From contig JAVEPB010000019.1 in NCBI GenBank assembly GCA_030922375.1, positions 1-52,661 on the forward strand: DNA of 52,661 nt. The letters are read 5' to 3'. The translations under genes were made by a program, and so were the position numbers. Shown here in pieces: positions 42,923-52,461 of the stretch. The stretch comes from a bacterium. Lineage in GTDB: Bacteria; UBA8248. Position 1 is the stretch's first letter. Each line of letters starts with the position of its first letter. A model generated the notes under the pieces. That model worked only from the letters and a program-made list of their open reading frames with translations. It was not told the DNA's origin and did no database searches.

Positions 42923-43473
42923 ACGATTATTTCGACGGATAGTTCCCTGCCCTCTGCTCGGCGGAATGCGCTTCTCTCGGCGACGGCTACCAGTTCATTG
43001 TACCGCGACGGGTCCGGCTCGCAAACGGTAATGTCGATATCGTAAGGAAAATTATCCCCTCCCCGCAACGCCCCGTTCACGGTCTCCGAGGCCAGGCGCT
43101 CGTACTTTGCCCGGGTGCCGGACGGCTGGAATACCGGCATCGCCAGGGTGGAGGCCGACAACTTGAGCACCCGCTGGACGATTTCCTCGGTCCGGACGGC
43201 GATGGTGGGGGCCGTGATTTTTTTCACGGAACCCAGGCCGGCGAACAAGACATAGTCGGATTCGAGGCGCCCCCTTGTGGCGAGAAGCGCCTGGGACCCC
43301 CATGCGCCGGTGAGGCGGCCCTCGGCGATCTGGTGGCTGGCCTGCCCGCCGAGAAGGCCGTCTATTCGCCCCGGCACACCGGCCAGCGGAATATCCTCCT
43401 CGGCGAACATCGATACCGTGACGATGCAGGGGGCAGTTTCCAGGGGTTGGGGGTCGATTCGAAGCCGAATCAC
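42919..43473 (-). CDS. Stand-alone M17 aminopeptidase N-terminal (macro-like) domain
   Basis: 184 residues from GTG 43471-43473, which lies one base after the nusB stop. The pattern resembles the N-terminal domain of M17 leucyl aminopeptidases. It has a strand (PCIVTVSMFAEEDIPLAGVP), then RIDGLLGGQASHQIAEGRLTG, SQALLATRGRLESDYVLFAGLG, and a helix with VRTEEIVQRVLKLSASTLAM. The catalytic M17 domain, with its metal-binding and NTDAEGRL-type motifs, is absent. The usual partner of this domain is the peptidase half, where it helps hexamer assembly, so a free copy may bind a ligand or another protein. Function is unknown. It sits between nusB and lptE. Confidence 0.72.
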   Translation of the reverse strand: MIRLRIDPQPLETAPCIVTVSMFAEEDIPLAGVPGRIDGLLGGQASHQIAEGRLTGAWGSQALLATRGRLESDYVLFAGLGSVKKITAPTIAVRTEEIVQRVLKLSASTLAMPVFQPSGTRAKYERLASETVNGALRGGDNFPYDIDITVCEPDPSRYNELVAVAERSAFRRAEGRELSVEIIV

Positions 43474-43474
43474 T

Positions 43475-43885
43475 TTAAACGGGGGTTTCTTCCTGATGGA
43501 GGCGGTCCAGAATGCCGTTGACGAATCCGGGCGTATCCTCGGAGCCGAAGCGTTTGGCCAGCTCAACCGCCTCGTTGATGGCCACCTCGGGCGGCGTTTC
43601 GGAGAAATGGAGGATTTCACAAGCGCCGAGGCGAAGAAGAGAGCGCGAGACCGAATCCATCCGTTTGAGCGTCCAGCGCTTGCTCGCCTCCGAGATGAGG
43701 CGGTCGATCTCGCCGAGATTGCCCAGAACCTTGCACACCAGACGGTCCGCAAACGGCTTCAGAGCGGCCTTGTCGCCGTTAATCTCCCAGAAATGCTCGG
43801 TCTCCTTGTCCGCTTCCCCTTTTATCAGGTCGAGGTGGTAGAGAAGCTGAAACGCCAGTTCCCGCGACTCGCGCCGCCCGCTCAT
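43475..43885 (-). CDS. nusB: Transcription antitermination factor NusB
   Basis: 136 residues from ATG 43885, which has AAGGA seven bases upstream; the frame is open further upstream but that part overlaps ribH. It is all-helical: RRESRELAFQLLYHLDLIKG, VLGNLGEIDRLISEASKRW and SRSLLRLGACEILHFSETPP. The C-terminal part is EVAINEAVELAKRFGSEDTP. NusB with S10 binds boxA RNA in rRNA antitermination. It follows ribH, a widespread arrangement. Confidence 0.96.
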   Translation of the reverse strand: MSGRRESRELAFQLLYHLDLIKGEADKETEHFWEINGDKAALKPFADRLVCKVLGNLGEIDRLISEASKRWTLKRMDSVSRSLLRLGACEILHFSETPPEVAINEAVELAKRFGSEDTPGFVNGILDRLHQEETPV

Positions 43886-43907
43886 GAAAAATTCCTTTCC
43901 CGGACAA

Positions 43908-44402
43908 TCATTTTTTCGGCCGGCGGCCCTTCCCGGGGGTGAACCTTCTCGCGAGGGTCGCCATCTCAACGGCGGCCAGCGCACCGTCGTACCCCTTGTT
44001 TCCGGCTTTCGAGCCCGAGCGCTCGATGGCCTGCTCGATCGTTTCGGTGGTCACGACGGCGAAGATTACGGGAATCCCGGTCTGGGCCGCGACCTGCGAA
44101 ACCCCTTTGGCCGCCTCCGAGCAGACGAGATCGTAGTGCGAGGTGGCCCCCCTGATCACGCAGCCGACGCATACCAGGGCATCGTAGTTTCCCGAATCCG
44201 CCATGGTCCGCGCGGCGAGGGCCAGCTCAAGCGAGCCGGGCACATAGGCCAGATCCACCGAGCCCTCCGGGACGCCGCACATGCGGAACCCCCTCTTGGC
44301 GCCCCTGACGAGGTTTTCGACAATAAATTCGTTGAAGCGCGAGGCGACGATTCCGGCCCTTAGCCCGCTCCCGTCCAAGCTGCCTTCGAATATCTGGCTC
44401 AA
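43908..44402 (-). CDS. ribH: 6,7-dimethyl-8-ribityllumazine synthase
   Basis: 164 residues. It condenses the pyrimidine intermediate with dihydroxybutanone phosphate in riboflavin synthesis. Motifs are IVASRFNEFIVENLVRGAKR, VPGSLELALAA, VCVGCVIRGATSHYDLVCSE and IPVIFAVVTTETIEQAIER. The catalytic His is in TSHYD. The C-terminal AALAAVEMATLARRF is typical. It is 27 bases downstream of the ribB gene. Confidence 0.97.
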   Translation of the reverse strand: MSQIFEGSLDGSGLRAGIVASRFNEFIVENLVRGAKRGFRMCGVPEGSVDLAYVPGSLELALAARTMADSGNYDALVCVGCVIRGATSHYDLVCSEAAKGVSQVAAQTGIPVIFAVVTTETIEQAIERSGSKAGNKGYDGALAAVEMATLARRFTPGKGRRPKK

Positions 44403-44429
44403 ATCTCTCTCCGCGAATGGTTCCCGGTT

Positions 44430-45617
44430 TCAGCCCTGCTCCGATTTCAATTTCATGACGGAAGGCAGGGGGGCCTCCCGCTCGAGGGGGACGCTTCCTT
44501 CGAGATGAAGCCCGTATCCCTCCAGCGCAACGATGCGGGGCTGCTCGTTGGTCATGATCCGTATCCGTTTCACGCCCAGGTCCACCAGAATCTGAGCGCC
44601 GATTCCATATTCCCGGAGCCGGGATATCGGCCCCGAGCGGGGAAGCACCTCCCGTCCGGTCTCCTCCACCGGGGAAGAGGCCCCGCCCATCGTATCCGAC
44701 TGAAGGTAGACGAGCACCCCCCGGCCCTCTTTCTGGATGGCGGCGAGAGCGTACCTGATTCGATCCGTGCAGTCCGACCGAAGGAGGTTGAACAGATCCA
44801 ACACGCCGAGGGCGGGCTGGACGCGGACAAGGACAGGCTCTCCGGTATCGACCTTTCCCATCGAGAGAGCGAAGTGAAGACGTCCGCTCGTCCGGTTCCG
44901 GTAGACGGTGGCCCGAAACTCGCCGTAGGGCGTGGGCAGCATCACCTCTTCGGCACGTTCGATGAGGCGCTCGTTCTGCATCCGGTAGGCGATCAGGTCC
45001 TTGATGGTGACGATGGAGAGGTTATGGGCTTCGGCGGCCTTCTCGAGGTCCGGAAGCCGGGACATGGAGCCGTCCTCTTTCATGACCTCGCATATCACTC
45101 CCGAGGGATCGAGCCCGGCGAGGCGGGCGAGATCCACCGCCCCCTCGGTGTGCCCCGCGCGTCGGAGCACGCCGCCCGGGCGGGCGCGGAGGGGGAAAAT
45201 ATGGCCGGGAGTGACGAGATCCGCCGGTCCGGCGCCGGGCCGGATGGCGGTCTGAATCGTGTGGGCGCGGTCGAAGGCGCTGATGCCGGTGGTCACGCCG
45301 TCGCGGGCCTCGATGGAGACCGTGAAGGGGGTGCCGAAGCGGGAGCCGTTCTGGAAGCGGTCCACCATCATGGGCAGGCCCAGGGTTTCGACCCGCTCGG
45401 GCGTGATCGAGAGGCAGACGAGCCCCCGCCCCTCTTTTGTCATGAAGTTAATCGCCTCGGGCGTGACCTTCTCGGCCGCCATCACGAAATCGCCCTCGTT
45501 CTCGCGGTCCTCGTCATCGACGAGAATCACGATCCGGCCCTCGCGGAGATCTCCGATGGCCTCGCTGATGGAGGAGAAAATACTTTTCTTTTCGCCGCCG
45601 GCCCCGGATTCAGGCAT
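44430..45617 (-). CDS. ribB: RibBX-like DHBP synthase with degenerate GTP cyclohydrolase II domain
   Basis: 395 residues. The N-terminal half (about 1-215) is an intact 3,4-dihydroxy-2-butanone 4-phosphate synthase: [39 protein letters not shown] and [11 protein letters not shown]. The C-terminal half aligns with GTP cyclohydrolase II ([38 protein letters not shown]). Its zinc Cys motif (C-x10-C-x-C in active enzymes) is reduced to one Cys in LLRSDCTD, and RQEGRNIGL is replaced by [10 protein letters not shown]. It is therefore probably not a GTP cyclohydrolase, so an independent ribA should exist elsewhere. Its start overlaps ribE by eight bases. Confidence 0.93.
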   Translation of the reverse strand: MPESGAGGEKKSIFSSISEAIGDLREGRIVILVDDEDRENEGDFVMAAEKVTPEAINFMTKEGRGLVCLSITPERVETLGLPMMVDRFQNGSRFGTPFTVSIEARDGVTTGISAFDRAHTIQTAIRPGAGPADLVTPGHIFPLRARPGGVLRRAGHTEGAVDLARLAGLDPSGVICEVMKEDGSMSRLPDLEKAAEAHNLSIVTIKDLIAYRMQNERLIERAEEVMLPTPYGEFRATVYRNRTSGRLHFALSMGKVDTGEPVLVRVQPALGVLDLFNLLRSDCTDRIRYALAAIQKEGRGVLVYLQSDTMGGASSPVEETGREVLPRSGPISRLREYGIGAQILVDLGVKRIRIMTNEQPRIVALEGYGLHLEGSVPLEREAPLPSVMKLKSEQG

Positions 45618-46266
45618 AGCCGTGCTCTTTCAGCTTATCGAGGGAAACCCCGCCGTCTCCGGGCGCGCGGGCCCGGGAATGGGGGTCGAGGAGTTTTTCC
45701 ACGTATTTTCCGATCAGATCGGCCTCGAGATTCACCGCCTCCCCGTCTTTCTTTTCGGTAAGGGTGGTCGCCTCGCTGGTGTGGGGGATGATCGCAATCG
45801 AAAACGAGACCTCATCGCAGGCCGCCACCGTCAGGCTGATGCCGTCCACCGCGACCGAGCCCTTGAACACGATATAGCGCATCACCTCGGGCGGCGCCGC
45901 GACCGTCAGCCAGATGGAATCGCCATCCGCCCTTCGCCCCCTGATCTCGCCTAGTCCGTCGATGTGGCCCGTCACCATGTGGCCGCCCAGGCGGTCCCCC
46001 AGGGCCAGGGCACGCTCGAGGTTCACCCCGTCCCCCGCCTTGAGGCCGCCGAGATTGGTCATCCGGAGGCTTTCGGGCGAAACATCGGCCTCGAACACCT
46101 GGCCGGCGAATTCCACCACCGTCATGCAAGCTCCGTTGATCGAGATCGAATCGCCCAGTTTCACCCCGTCGAGAAGCCCGCCCGCCTCGATGGCAATTCG
46201 GGCGCCCCCCTCGCCGGAGCGGACGGTGCGAACCCGGCCAACGGTTTCGATGATTCCGCTAAACAT
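45610..46266 (-). CDS. ribE: Riboflavin synthase (alpha chain)
   Basis: 218 residues from ATG 46266, with GGAGG eight to nine bases upstream and the typical start [10 protein letters not shown]. It has two lumazine-binding repeats: [16 protein letters not shown] with [20 protein letters not shown], and [20 protein letters not shown] with [10 protein letters not shown]. It dismutates two 6,7-dimethyl-8-ribityllumazines to riboflavin. It overlaps ribD upstream and ribB downstream by eight bases each, so the rib genes are translationally linked. Confidence 0.96.
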   Translation of the reverse strand: MFSGIIETVGRVRTVRSGEGGARIAIEAGGLLDGVKLGDSISINGACMTVVEFAGQVFEADVSPESLRMTNLGGLKAGDGVNLERALALGDRLGGHMVTGHIDGLGEIRGRRADGDSIWLTVAAPPEVMRYIVFKGSVAVDGISLTVAACDEVSFSIAIIPHTSEATTLTEKKDGEAVNLEADLIGKYVEKLLDPHSRARAPGDGGVSLDKLKEHGYA

Positions 46267-47428
46267 CGGAATATTCCTCCGGATCATCCTGAGATCGTGC
46301 CCAGAATGGATCATCTAAGTAGCCTTGAATCAATATATCTTGGCCAATTACCTCATATTCAAGATGAGATAATCTCGGGGCCGCGCCCAGCGATGAACCG
46401 AGCCCCCCGGACACCGCCCCGGGGGCCGAATCGTCCCCGATGATCATGGGAGCGATAAAAGCCATCACCCTATCGGCCAGCCCCTGCCTCAGGAATGAGC
46501 CATGTACCCGGCCCCCGCCCTCGACGAGGAGATGCCGAACGCCCCGCGCCCCAAGGGTTTCAAGCAAAGGGGCCAAAGCAACCCGCCCATCGGGGCCGGC
46601 TTCGGTGAAAACAATTTCGGCCCCCGCTTTTTCCAATTCAGCCGCTCGCGAGGAGTCACCTCCCTCGAGAGCGGCGACGATTGTAGCAACGCCCCGATCC
46701 GGAGGCAACGCTCGCGCCTCTATCGGCGTCCTGAGTCGGGAATCTAAGACAACGCGAATTAAGGGTTTGCCCGCCTTTCCTTCAGGCCGCGCTGTAAGGA
46801 GAGGATCGTCCTTGAGCAGGGTTTCCACCCCGACGAGAATGGCGTCAACTTGGTCGCGGAAATTGTGGGCCCACGCCCGGGCGGGCTTCCCGGTGATCCA
46901 GCGGCTCTCGCCCGAGGGGGCGGCGATTCGACCGTCCAGGCTCATCGCCATTTTCAGGGTGACAAAGGGGCGGCTCTTTTCGATCGAGGTGATGAAGGCC
47001 TCGTTCAGCCGGGCCGCCTCGCGGGCGAGAAGGCCCGTTTCGACCGCCACCCCGCCCTCCTCGAGTATCCGGAATCCCTTGCCGGCGACGCGCGGGTCCG
47101 GGTCCTCAAGAGCGGCGACAACCCGGGTAATCCCCGCCTCCACAACGGCGGGGGCACAAGGAGGGGTCTTTCCCCGGTGGGCGCAGGGTTCAAGGTTGAT
47201 GTAGAGGGTGCCGCCCCGGGCGAGGCCACCGGCCTCCTTGAGGGCGATGACTTCGGCGTGGGGGGAACCGGCCCGCTCGTGCCATCCGCGGCCAGCGGCC
47301 TTCCCGTCCGGACCGATCACCACCGCACCGACGAGGGGGTTGGGGCTGGTCCTCCCCGCACCTCTTCGGGCGAGGGAGATCGCTTCCGCCATCCAGCGGC
47401 GGCCGGCCTCCTCGTGTTCAGCGTTCAC
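46259..47428 (-). CDS. ribD: Bifunctional riboflavin deaminase/reductase RibD
   Basis: 389 residues. The N-terminal deaminase (about 1-145) has the zinc motifs HAEVIALKEAG and LEPCAHRGKTPPCAPAVV. The C-terminal reductase (about 155-370) has VTLKMAMSLDGRIAAPSGES, WITGKPARAWAHNFR and LLVEGGGRVHGSFLRQG. It acts in the second and third steps of riboflavin synthesis. It begins 24 bases after the ppdK stop; no FMN (RFN) riboswitch fits in that gap. Confidence 0.97.
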   Translation of the reverse strand: MNAEHEEAGRRWMAEAISLARRGAGRTSPNPLVGAVVIGPDGKAAGRGWHERAGSPHAEVIALKEAGGLARGGTLYINLEPCAHRGKTPPCAPAVVEAGITRVVAALEDPDPRVAGKGFRILEEGGVAVETGLLAREAARLNEAFITSIEKSRPFVTLKMAMSLDGRIAAPSGESRWITGKPARAWAHNFRDQVDAILVGVETLLKDDPLLTARPEGKAGKPLIRVVLDSRLRTPIEARALPPDRGVATIVAALEGGDSSRAAELEKAGAEIVFTEAGPDGRVALAPLLETLGARGVRHLLVEGGGRVHGSFLRQGLADRVMAFIAPMIIGDDSAPGAVSGGLGSSLGAAPRLSHLEYEVIGQDILIQGYLDDPFWARSQDDPEEYSDV

Positions 47429-47452
47429 CGTTTTTCCCCGCGGGGTCTCGGA

Positions 47453-50101
47453 TCAGTGGATTTCGGCCGTTTTGTAGGCGCCGTGCGCGATGGTGGCCTG
47501 GGCGGCGGCGAGCCGCGCAATCGGCCCGCGCGGCGGGGCGCAGGAGACATAATCCATTTTCACGAGATGGCAAAACTCCACCGAGGTGGGTTCGCCGCCG
47601 TGCTCGCCGCAAATGCCCACCTCGATGTTGGGCCTGACACTCCTTCCGCGCTCGATGCCGATTTCCACCATCTCGCCCACGCCCTCGCAGTCCACGGCGA
47701 CAAAGGGGTCGCGCGCGATCAGATTTTTTTCGAGGTACTCGGGGAGAAACTGCCCGGCGTCGTCGCGGCTGAGGCCGTAGGTCATCTGGGTGAGATCGTT
47801 CGTGCCGAAGCTGAAAAACTCGGCCGTCTCGGCGATCTGCCCGGCGCGGAGACAGGCCCGGGGAATCTCGATCATGGTTCCCACCAGGTAGCGGATCTCG
47901 ACGCCCTGCTCGACCATCACCTTTTTGGCGGTCTCGGCGACGAGATTGCGGTTGAACTCCCACTCGGCCTCGCCCGCCGTGAGCGGAACCATGATCTCGG
48001 GAAACGCCGAGACCCCCCGTTTTTTCATCTCGCAGGCCGCCTCGATGATTGCGCGGGCCTGCATCTCGCAAATTTCGGGATAGGTGACCACGAGGCGGCA
48101 GCCACGGTGGCCCAGCATCGGATTTTGCTCCTTGTGGATCTCGGTGGCATGTTTCACGCCCTCGACGCTGATGCCGAGAAGGGTGGCGACCTGCTCCATA
48201 TCGTGGAGGGTCTTGGGCAGGAACTCGTGGAGCGGCGGGTCGAGGAGGCGTATCGTGACCGGGCGATCGCCCATCACCTCGAAGATGCCGATGAAATCGC
48301 CCCGCTGGAAAGGAAGCAGGTGGGAGAGCGCCTCGCGCCGGCCCGCCTCGGTCTCGGCGAGGATCATCGCCCGGACGTAGTCGATGCGGTCCTCCTCGAA
48401 GAACATGTGCTCGGTGCGGCACAAGCCGATTCCCTCGCAGCCGTATTTGAGCGCGGCCTCGCTGTCGGCCACGGTATCGGCGTTGGCCCGCACCCCCAGG
48501 GTACGGATATCGTCGGCCCATTCCATCAGCGTCGTGAAATCTCCGGCCATCTCGGGCTGCTTGAGATTGGCCTGGCCGAGGATAACATCGCCCGAGTTGC
48601 CGTTGAGCGATATCCAGTCGCCCTCCTTGATGAGGTGGCCGTTGGTCTCGATGGTCTTCTCGTCCGCCTGAACGTTGAGAGCGCTGCAACCGGCGACGCA
48701 GCACTTGCCCATCTGGCGGGCGACGACGGCGGCGTGCGAGGTGAGCCCGCCCCGTGCGGTGAGGATTCCCTGGGCGACGTCCATCCCCATGATGTCCTCG
48801 GGGCTCGTCTCCCGGCGCACCAGGATAACGTCCCCTCCGTTCCCGGCCTGGGCGACGGCGTCGGCGGCCGTGAAGACGACCTTCCCGACGGCGGCTCCCG
48901 GCGAGGCGGCGAGCCCGGTCGCGATCACGTCTACTCCCCCGTCCATGTCGATCGCCGGGTGGAGGAGTTGATCGAGGCTGTCAGCGTCCACGCGGGTGAC
49001 CGCCGTTTCCTTGTCGATGCGCCCCTCGGCGACCAACTCGACCGCGATCCGCACGGCGGCCCGGGCGGTTCGCTTGCCGTTCCGGGTCTGGAGCATGAAG
49101 AGACGGCCGTTCTGGATGGTAAACTCCATGTCCTGCATGTCCTTGTAATGGTCCTCGAGGCGGGCGGAAATCTCCTCGAACTGGGCGAGACACTCGGGCA
49201 TGCGCTCCTTGAGCGCCGAAATGGGCTCGGGGGTGCGGATTCCGGCGACGACATCCTCGCCCTGGGCGTTGAACAGTATCTCTCCGTAAAGCGACTTCTC
49301 GCCCGTCGAGGGGTCACGGGAGAAAGCCACCCCCGTCCCGCAGTCCTCGCCCATGTTTCCATAAACCATGCACTGCACGTTCACCGCCGTTCCCCATGCG
49401 TGGGGAATCGAGTAGAGGCGCCGGTAGGCGACCGCCCGCTCGTTGTTCCAGGACTTGAACACCGCCTCGATGGCGAGGCGAAGCTGCTCGGCGGGGTCCT
49501 GGGGAAAGGCGGAGCCCGTCTTTTCCTTGACGAGGGCATCGTATTGCTTCGTCAACTCGGCCAGATCGTCGGCCGATAGCTCGACGTCGGTCGATACGCC
49601 TCGGTTGTTTTTCATCGCTTCGATCAGCGACTCGAAATCGTGGTGCTCCATTTCGAGGACGACGTTCCCGAACATGTTGATGAAGCGGCGGTAGCTGTCG
49701 AAAGCAAACCGGCGGTTCCCGCTTTTTCGCTCGAGCGCGGCCACGGTGGCGTCGTTCAGCCCCAGGTTGAGAACCGTATCCATCATCCCGGGCATCGAAT
49801 CCCGCGCGCCCGAACGGACGCTGACGAGAAGCGGATTCTCGTCTCCGCCGAACTTCGCTCCCATCGCCTTCTCGAGGCGCTCCATCTGCCCCAATACGCC
49901 CTCCCACACCCCGGCGGGAAATTCATTCGACCCGAGATAATCCACACAACATCCGGTCGTCAGCGTGAACCCGGGGGGAACCGGAATTTCAAGACTCGCC
50001 ATCTCGGCGAGGTTCGCCCCCTTGCCGCCGAGTTGTTCGCGCATCGAAGCGCTCCCCTCGGTGTTTCCCGCCCCGAATGCGTAGATCCACTTATCCGCCA
50101 T
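47453..50101 (-). CDS. ppdK: Pyruvate, phosphate dikinase
   Basis: 882 residues from ATG 50101, with AGGAGG ten bases upstream. It interconverts pyruvate + ATP + Pi and PEP + AMP + PPi. The ATP-grasp part has GGKGANLAEMASLEIPVPPG and SVRSGARDSMPGMMDTVLNL. The phosphohistidine domain is GGLTSHAAVVARQMGKCCVA. The PEP-binding TIM barrel has EHMFFEEDRI, RLLDPPLHEFLP and the active Cys in GICGEHGGEPTSVEFCHL. Length is standard. It follows glyS by 87 bases, an order (glyQ-glyS-ppdK) common in deltaproteobacterial genomes, and precedes the rib genes. Confidence 0.98.
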   Translation of the reverse strand: MADKWIYAFGAGNTEGSASMREQLGGKGANLAEMASLEIPVPPGFTLTTGCCVDYLGSNEFPAGVWEGVLGQMERLEKAMGAKFGGDENPLLVSVRSGARDSMPGMMDTVLNLGLNDATVAALERKSGNRRFAFDSYRRFINMFGNVVLEMEHHDFESLIEAMKNNRGVSTDVELSADDLAELTKQYDALVKEKTGSAFPQDPAEQLRLAIEAVFKSWNNERAVAYRRLYSIPHAWGTAVNVQCMVYGNMGEDCGTGVAFSRDPSTGEKSLYGEILFNAQGEDVVAGIRTPEPISALKERMPECLAQFEEISARLEDHYKDMQDMEFTIQNGRLFMLQTRNGKRTARAAVRIAVELVAEGRIDKETAVTRVDADSLDQLLHPAIDMDGGVDVIATGLAASPGAAVGKVVFTAADAVAQAGNGGDVILVRRETSPEDIMGMDVAQGILTARGGLTSHAAVVARQMGKCCVAGCSALNVQADEKTIETNGHLIKEGDWISLNGNSGDVILGQANLKQPEMAGDFTTLMEWADDIRTLGVRANADTVADSEAALKYGCEGIGLCRTEHMFFEEDRIDYVRAMILAETEAGRREALSHLLPFQRGDFIGIFEVMGDRPVTIRLLDPPLHEFLPKTLHDMEQVATLLGISVEGVKHATEIHKEQNPMLGHRGCRLVVTYPEICEMQARAIIEAACEMKKRGVSAFPEIMVPLTAGEAEWEFNRNLVAETAKKVMVEQGVEIRYLVGTMIEIPRACLRAGQIAETAEFFSFGTNDLTQMTYGLSRDDAGQFLPEYLEKNLIARDPFVAVDCEGVGEMVEIGIERGRSVRPNIEVGICGEHGGEPTSVEFCHLVKMDYVSCAPPRGPIARLAAAQATIAHGAYKTAEIH

Positions 50102-50188
50102 TTCGAACAACCCTCCTGTTCAGCGATGGAGCATGGTTAAAATTCGCCTCCGCCTGGGCGGGCGGGGCGGATGAATAAAGTTGAACTC

Positions 50189-52396
50189 TTAAGACGAGTC
50201 TTTCGGGCGCCCCTGAATTTTCGAGAAATCGGCCACCGGCGCAAAAAGGGCGCCGACCCGGCCGAGGAGGGCCAGGCGGTTTCGCCGCAGCTTTTCGTCC
50301 TCGGCCATCACCAGAACCTCGTCGAAAAATCGGTCCACCACGGGCCGGAGGGCGGCCACTTTTTCCATCACCCCCGCGTAGGCGCGGCCCAGGCTCCCCT
50401 CCCCGTCCCGCCGGAGTTCCCGAAGGGGGGACATGATCTCTCCAATCTCGCCCGCGCAGCCCTCGATCGCCTCGGCCAGCGCGCGCTCGCCCTCGTCCGC
50501 GAGCAGCTCCCCGGAAAATTCCGGAGCCCCGCCGCCCGGCGCCTCCACCTCCCCTGCCTGGCGAATGATGTTGCTCACCCGCTTGAAAGTCGTCGCCAGG
50601 GGCTCGAAGGTCTCCGCGCTCGCCGCCATCGTCTCGATGGCTCCGAGGCGGGCGGCGGCATCCACCGGATCGCGCCAGCCCGCGCCCCCTCCCGAGGAGA
50701 GGACCGCCTCGACGAGATCGGCCCGCGCGCCCCCGCGCGAAAGGCCCGCCGCGACGCGGCTCCTCAAAAATCCGGCCAGCCGGCCGGATACGGTTTCCTT
50801 GTCGTCCTTGAATTTTTCGAGGAGCGGCTCCAACGCCCGCTCCGCGCAACCGGCGAGGGAGAGCCTGTAGCCGCCCCACTGGAGGACCTGAATCACCGCA
50901 TTCGCCGCCCTGCGCAGCGCATACGGGTCCTCCGATCCACTGGGAACATATCCCAGCCCAATCATTCCCGCCAGAGTGTCCATGCGGTCGGCGAGGCCGA
51001 CGATCGCGCCCACATCGCCCAGGGGAAGAGCGTCGCCCTCCCCCCTGGGAAGATAGTGCTCAAAGACGGCTCGCGCCACCTCGGGGTCGATTCCGGCCCG
51101 TTCGGCGTAGCGGCTGCCCATTCGCCCCTGAAGCTCGGGGAACTCGTAGACCATCCCGCTCGTGAGGTCGGCCTTCGAGAGCCGGGCCGCCTCGTCCACG
51201 CGGGAGGCAAACGCCTCGTCCCCCGGAAAAATTTCCCCGGCGATCCAGGCGGCAAGCGCGCGAAAGCGCTCGACTTTTTCCCAGCTCGTCCCGAGGCGCG
51301 GGTGATAGACCACGCCCTTGAGTTTTTCGGCCATATCGTCCAACGGGGTTTTGAGGTCCTGGCGCCAGTAAAATTCCGCGTCCTCGAGCCGCGCCCGGAC
51401 AACCCGCGCATAACCCTCCCCGACGACGGCCATGTCCTTCGCCTCGGTGTTGCTCACCCCGATGAACTCCGCCGCGAGGGGGCCGCCCCCCTTTTTGCGG
51501 AGCGCGAAGCAGCGCTGATGCGCTTCAAGCGTCGTGATGATCACCTCCTCGGGAAGATCGAGAAATCGCTCCTCGAAGCGGCAGGTCACCGGCACCGGCC
51601 ACTCGACGAGGTGGGCCACCTTTTCAACCAGCCGCTCCACCCCCTCGACGTTGGCCGCAAGTTCGGCTCCTGCGGCCTCGGCGGCCTCTTCAACCCCCCG
51701 GCGGACGAGCGGAATCCGCCCCTCGCCCGCGCCATCGTCCACGATGGGCTCGACCTTGTGCGCCCGGAGTTTCGTGAGATAGTCGGCGTAGCCCGTGACC
51801 TCGAATTCCTCGGGCGCCATGAAGCGGTGCCCGCGGGTTTTGTTGCCGAGATTGAGGCTCATCAGGTAATTTCCGCCGGGCAATGGTTGGCCGCCTAGGA
51901 GAACCAACAGCCAATGAACCGGACGGACAAAGGTATTAAGGCCCGCGCCCCAGCGCATCGATTTCGGGGAAGGCAGCCCGAAAAGGATTTTTAGGAGAGA
52001 GTCGTAAAGAACTTCTTGTGTTTTCTCTCCTGCATCCTCCTTCATAAACATCAACCGCTCGCCCTTGGGCGTGTCCCTGCGGGCGAGGTCCCCGACCTCG
52101 ACACCGTTCGTCCTGGCGAATCCCAACGCCGCCTTGGTGGGGTTGCCATCCTTATCGAAGGCCGCCGAGACCGGCGGGCCGAGAAGCTCTTCGCTCAGGG
52201 GTTTTTGATGCTCGGCGAGATCGGCGACGTGCAGCACGAGCCGCCTCGGGGTTCCGCAGACGGAGAGGCCGCTAAATTCCAGACGCGCTTCCCCGAAAGC
52301 CGCCTTGGCGCATTCCCGGAGCGCATCGAGCATGCCCGTCATGTAGACGGACGGTATCTCCTCCGTCCCGATCTCAAACAAAAGTTCCTTGCCCAC
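50189..52396 (-). CDS. glyS: Glycyl-tRNA synthetase beta subunit
   Basis: 735 residues, starting at GTG with GAGG upstream. LLFEIGTEEIPSVYMTGMLD is the family N-terminus. LSVCGTPRRLVLHVADLAEH, the central VVYHPRLGTSWEKVERFRAL and the HD-like EHYLPRGEGDALPLGDVGA with LADRMDTLAGMIGLGY follow. The C-terminal DALR anticodon-binding domain ends near NRLALLGRVGALF. It pairs with the alpha subunit GlyQ in an alpha2beta2 enzyme. glyQ lies directly upstream, ending 65 bases before glyS. Confidence 0.97.
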   Translation of the reverse strand: MGKELLFEIGTEEIPSVYMTGMLDALRECAKAAFGEARLEFSGLSVCGTPRRLVLHVADLAEHQKPLSEELLGPPVSAAFDKDGNPTKAALGFARTNGVEVGDLARRDTPKGERLMFMKEDAGEKTQEVLYDSLLKILFGLPSPKSMRWGAGLNTFVRPVHWLLVLLGGQPLPGGNYLMSLNLGNKTRGHRFMAPEEFEVTGYADYLTKLRAHKVEPIVDDGAGEGRIPLVRRGVEEAAEAAGAELAANVEGVERLVEKVAHLVEWPVPVTCRFEERFLDLPEEVIITTLEAHQRCFALRKKGGGPLAAEFIGVSNTEAKDMAVVGEGYARVVRARLEDAEFYWRQDLKTPLDDMAEKLKGVVYHPRLGTSWEKVERFRALAAWIAGEIFPGDEAFASRVDEAARLSKADLTSGMVYEFPELQGRMGSRYAERAGIDPEVARAVFEHYLPRGEGDALPLGDVGAIVGLADRMDTLAGMIGLGYVPSGSEDPYALRRAANAVIQVLQWGGYRLSLAGCAERALEPLLEKFKDDKETVSGRLAGFLRSRVAAGLSRGGARADLVEAVLSSGGGAGWRDPVDAAARLGAIETMAASAETFEPLATTFKRVSNIIRQAGEVEAPGGGAPEFSGELLADEGERALAEAIEGCAGEIGEIMSPLRELRRDGEGSLGRAYAGVMEKVAALRPVVDRFFDEVLVMAEDEKLRRNRLALLGRVGALFAPVADFSKIQGRPKDSS

Positions 52397-52461
52397 TGGA
52401 GCCTCAAAAGGAGTCAGGGAATCGTGTCAACGATAGTGTCAACAACAGCATCAATACTGAA

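Noticed and set aside
43474-43752. Long upstream extension of the M17 N-domain frame
   Set aside because: It is an alternative frame of nusB. The domain pattern begins only after the GTG at 43473.
46850-49579. A 909-codon open frame on the plus strand
   Set aside because: It lies antisense to ppdK and ribD, whose minus-strand products have full family motifs. The plus-strand product has no recognisable domain and is a shadow of GC-rich codon use.
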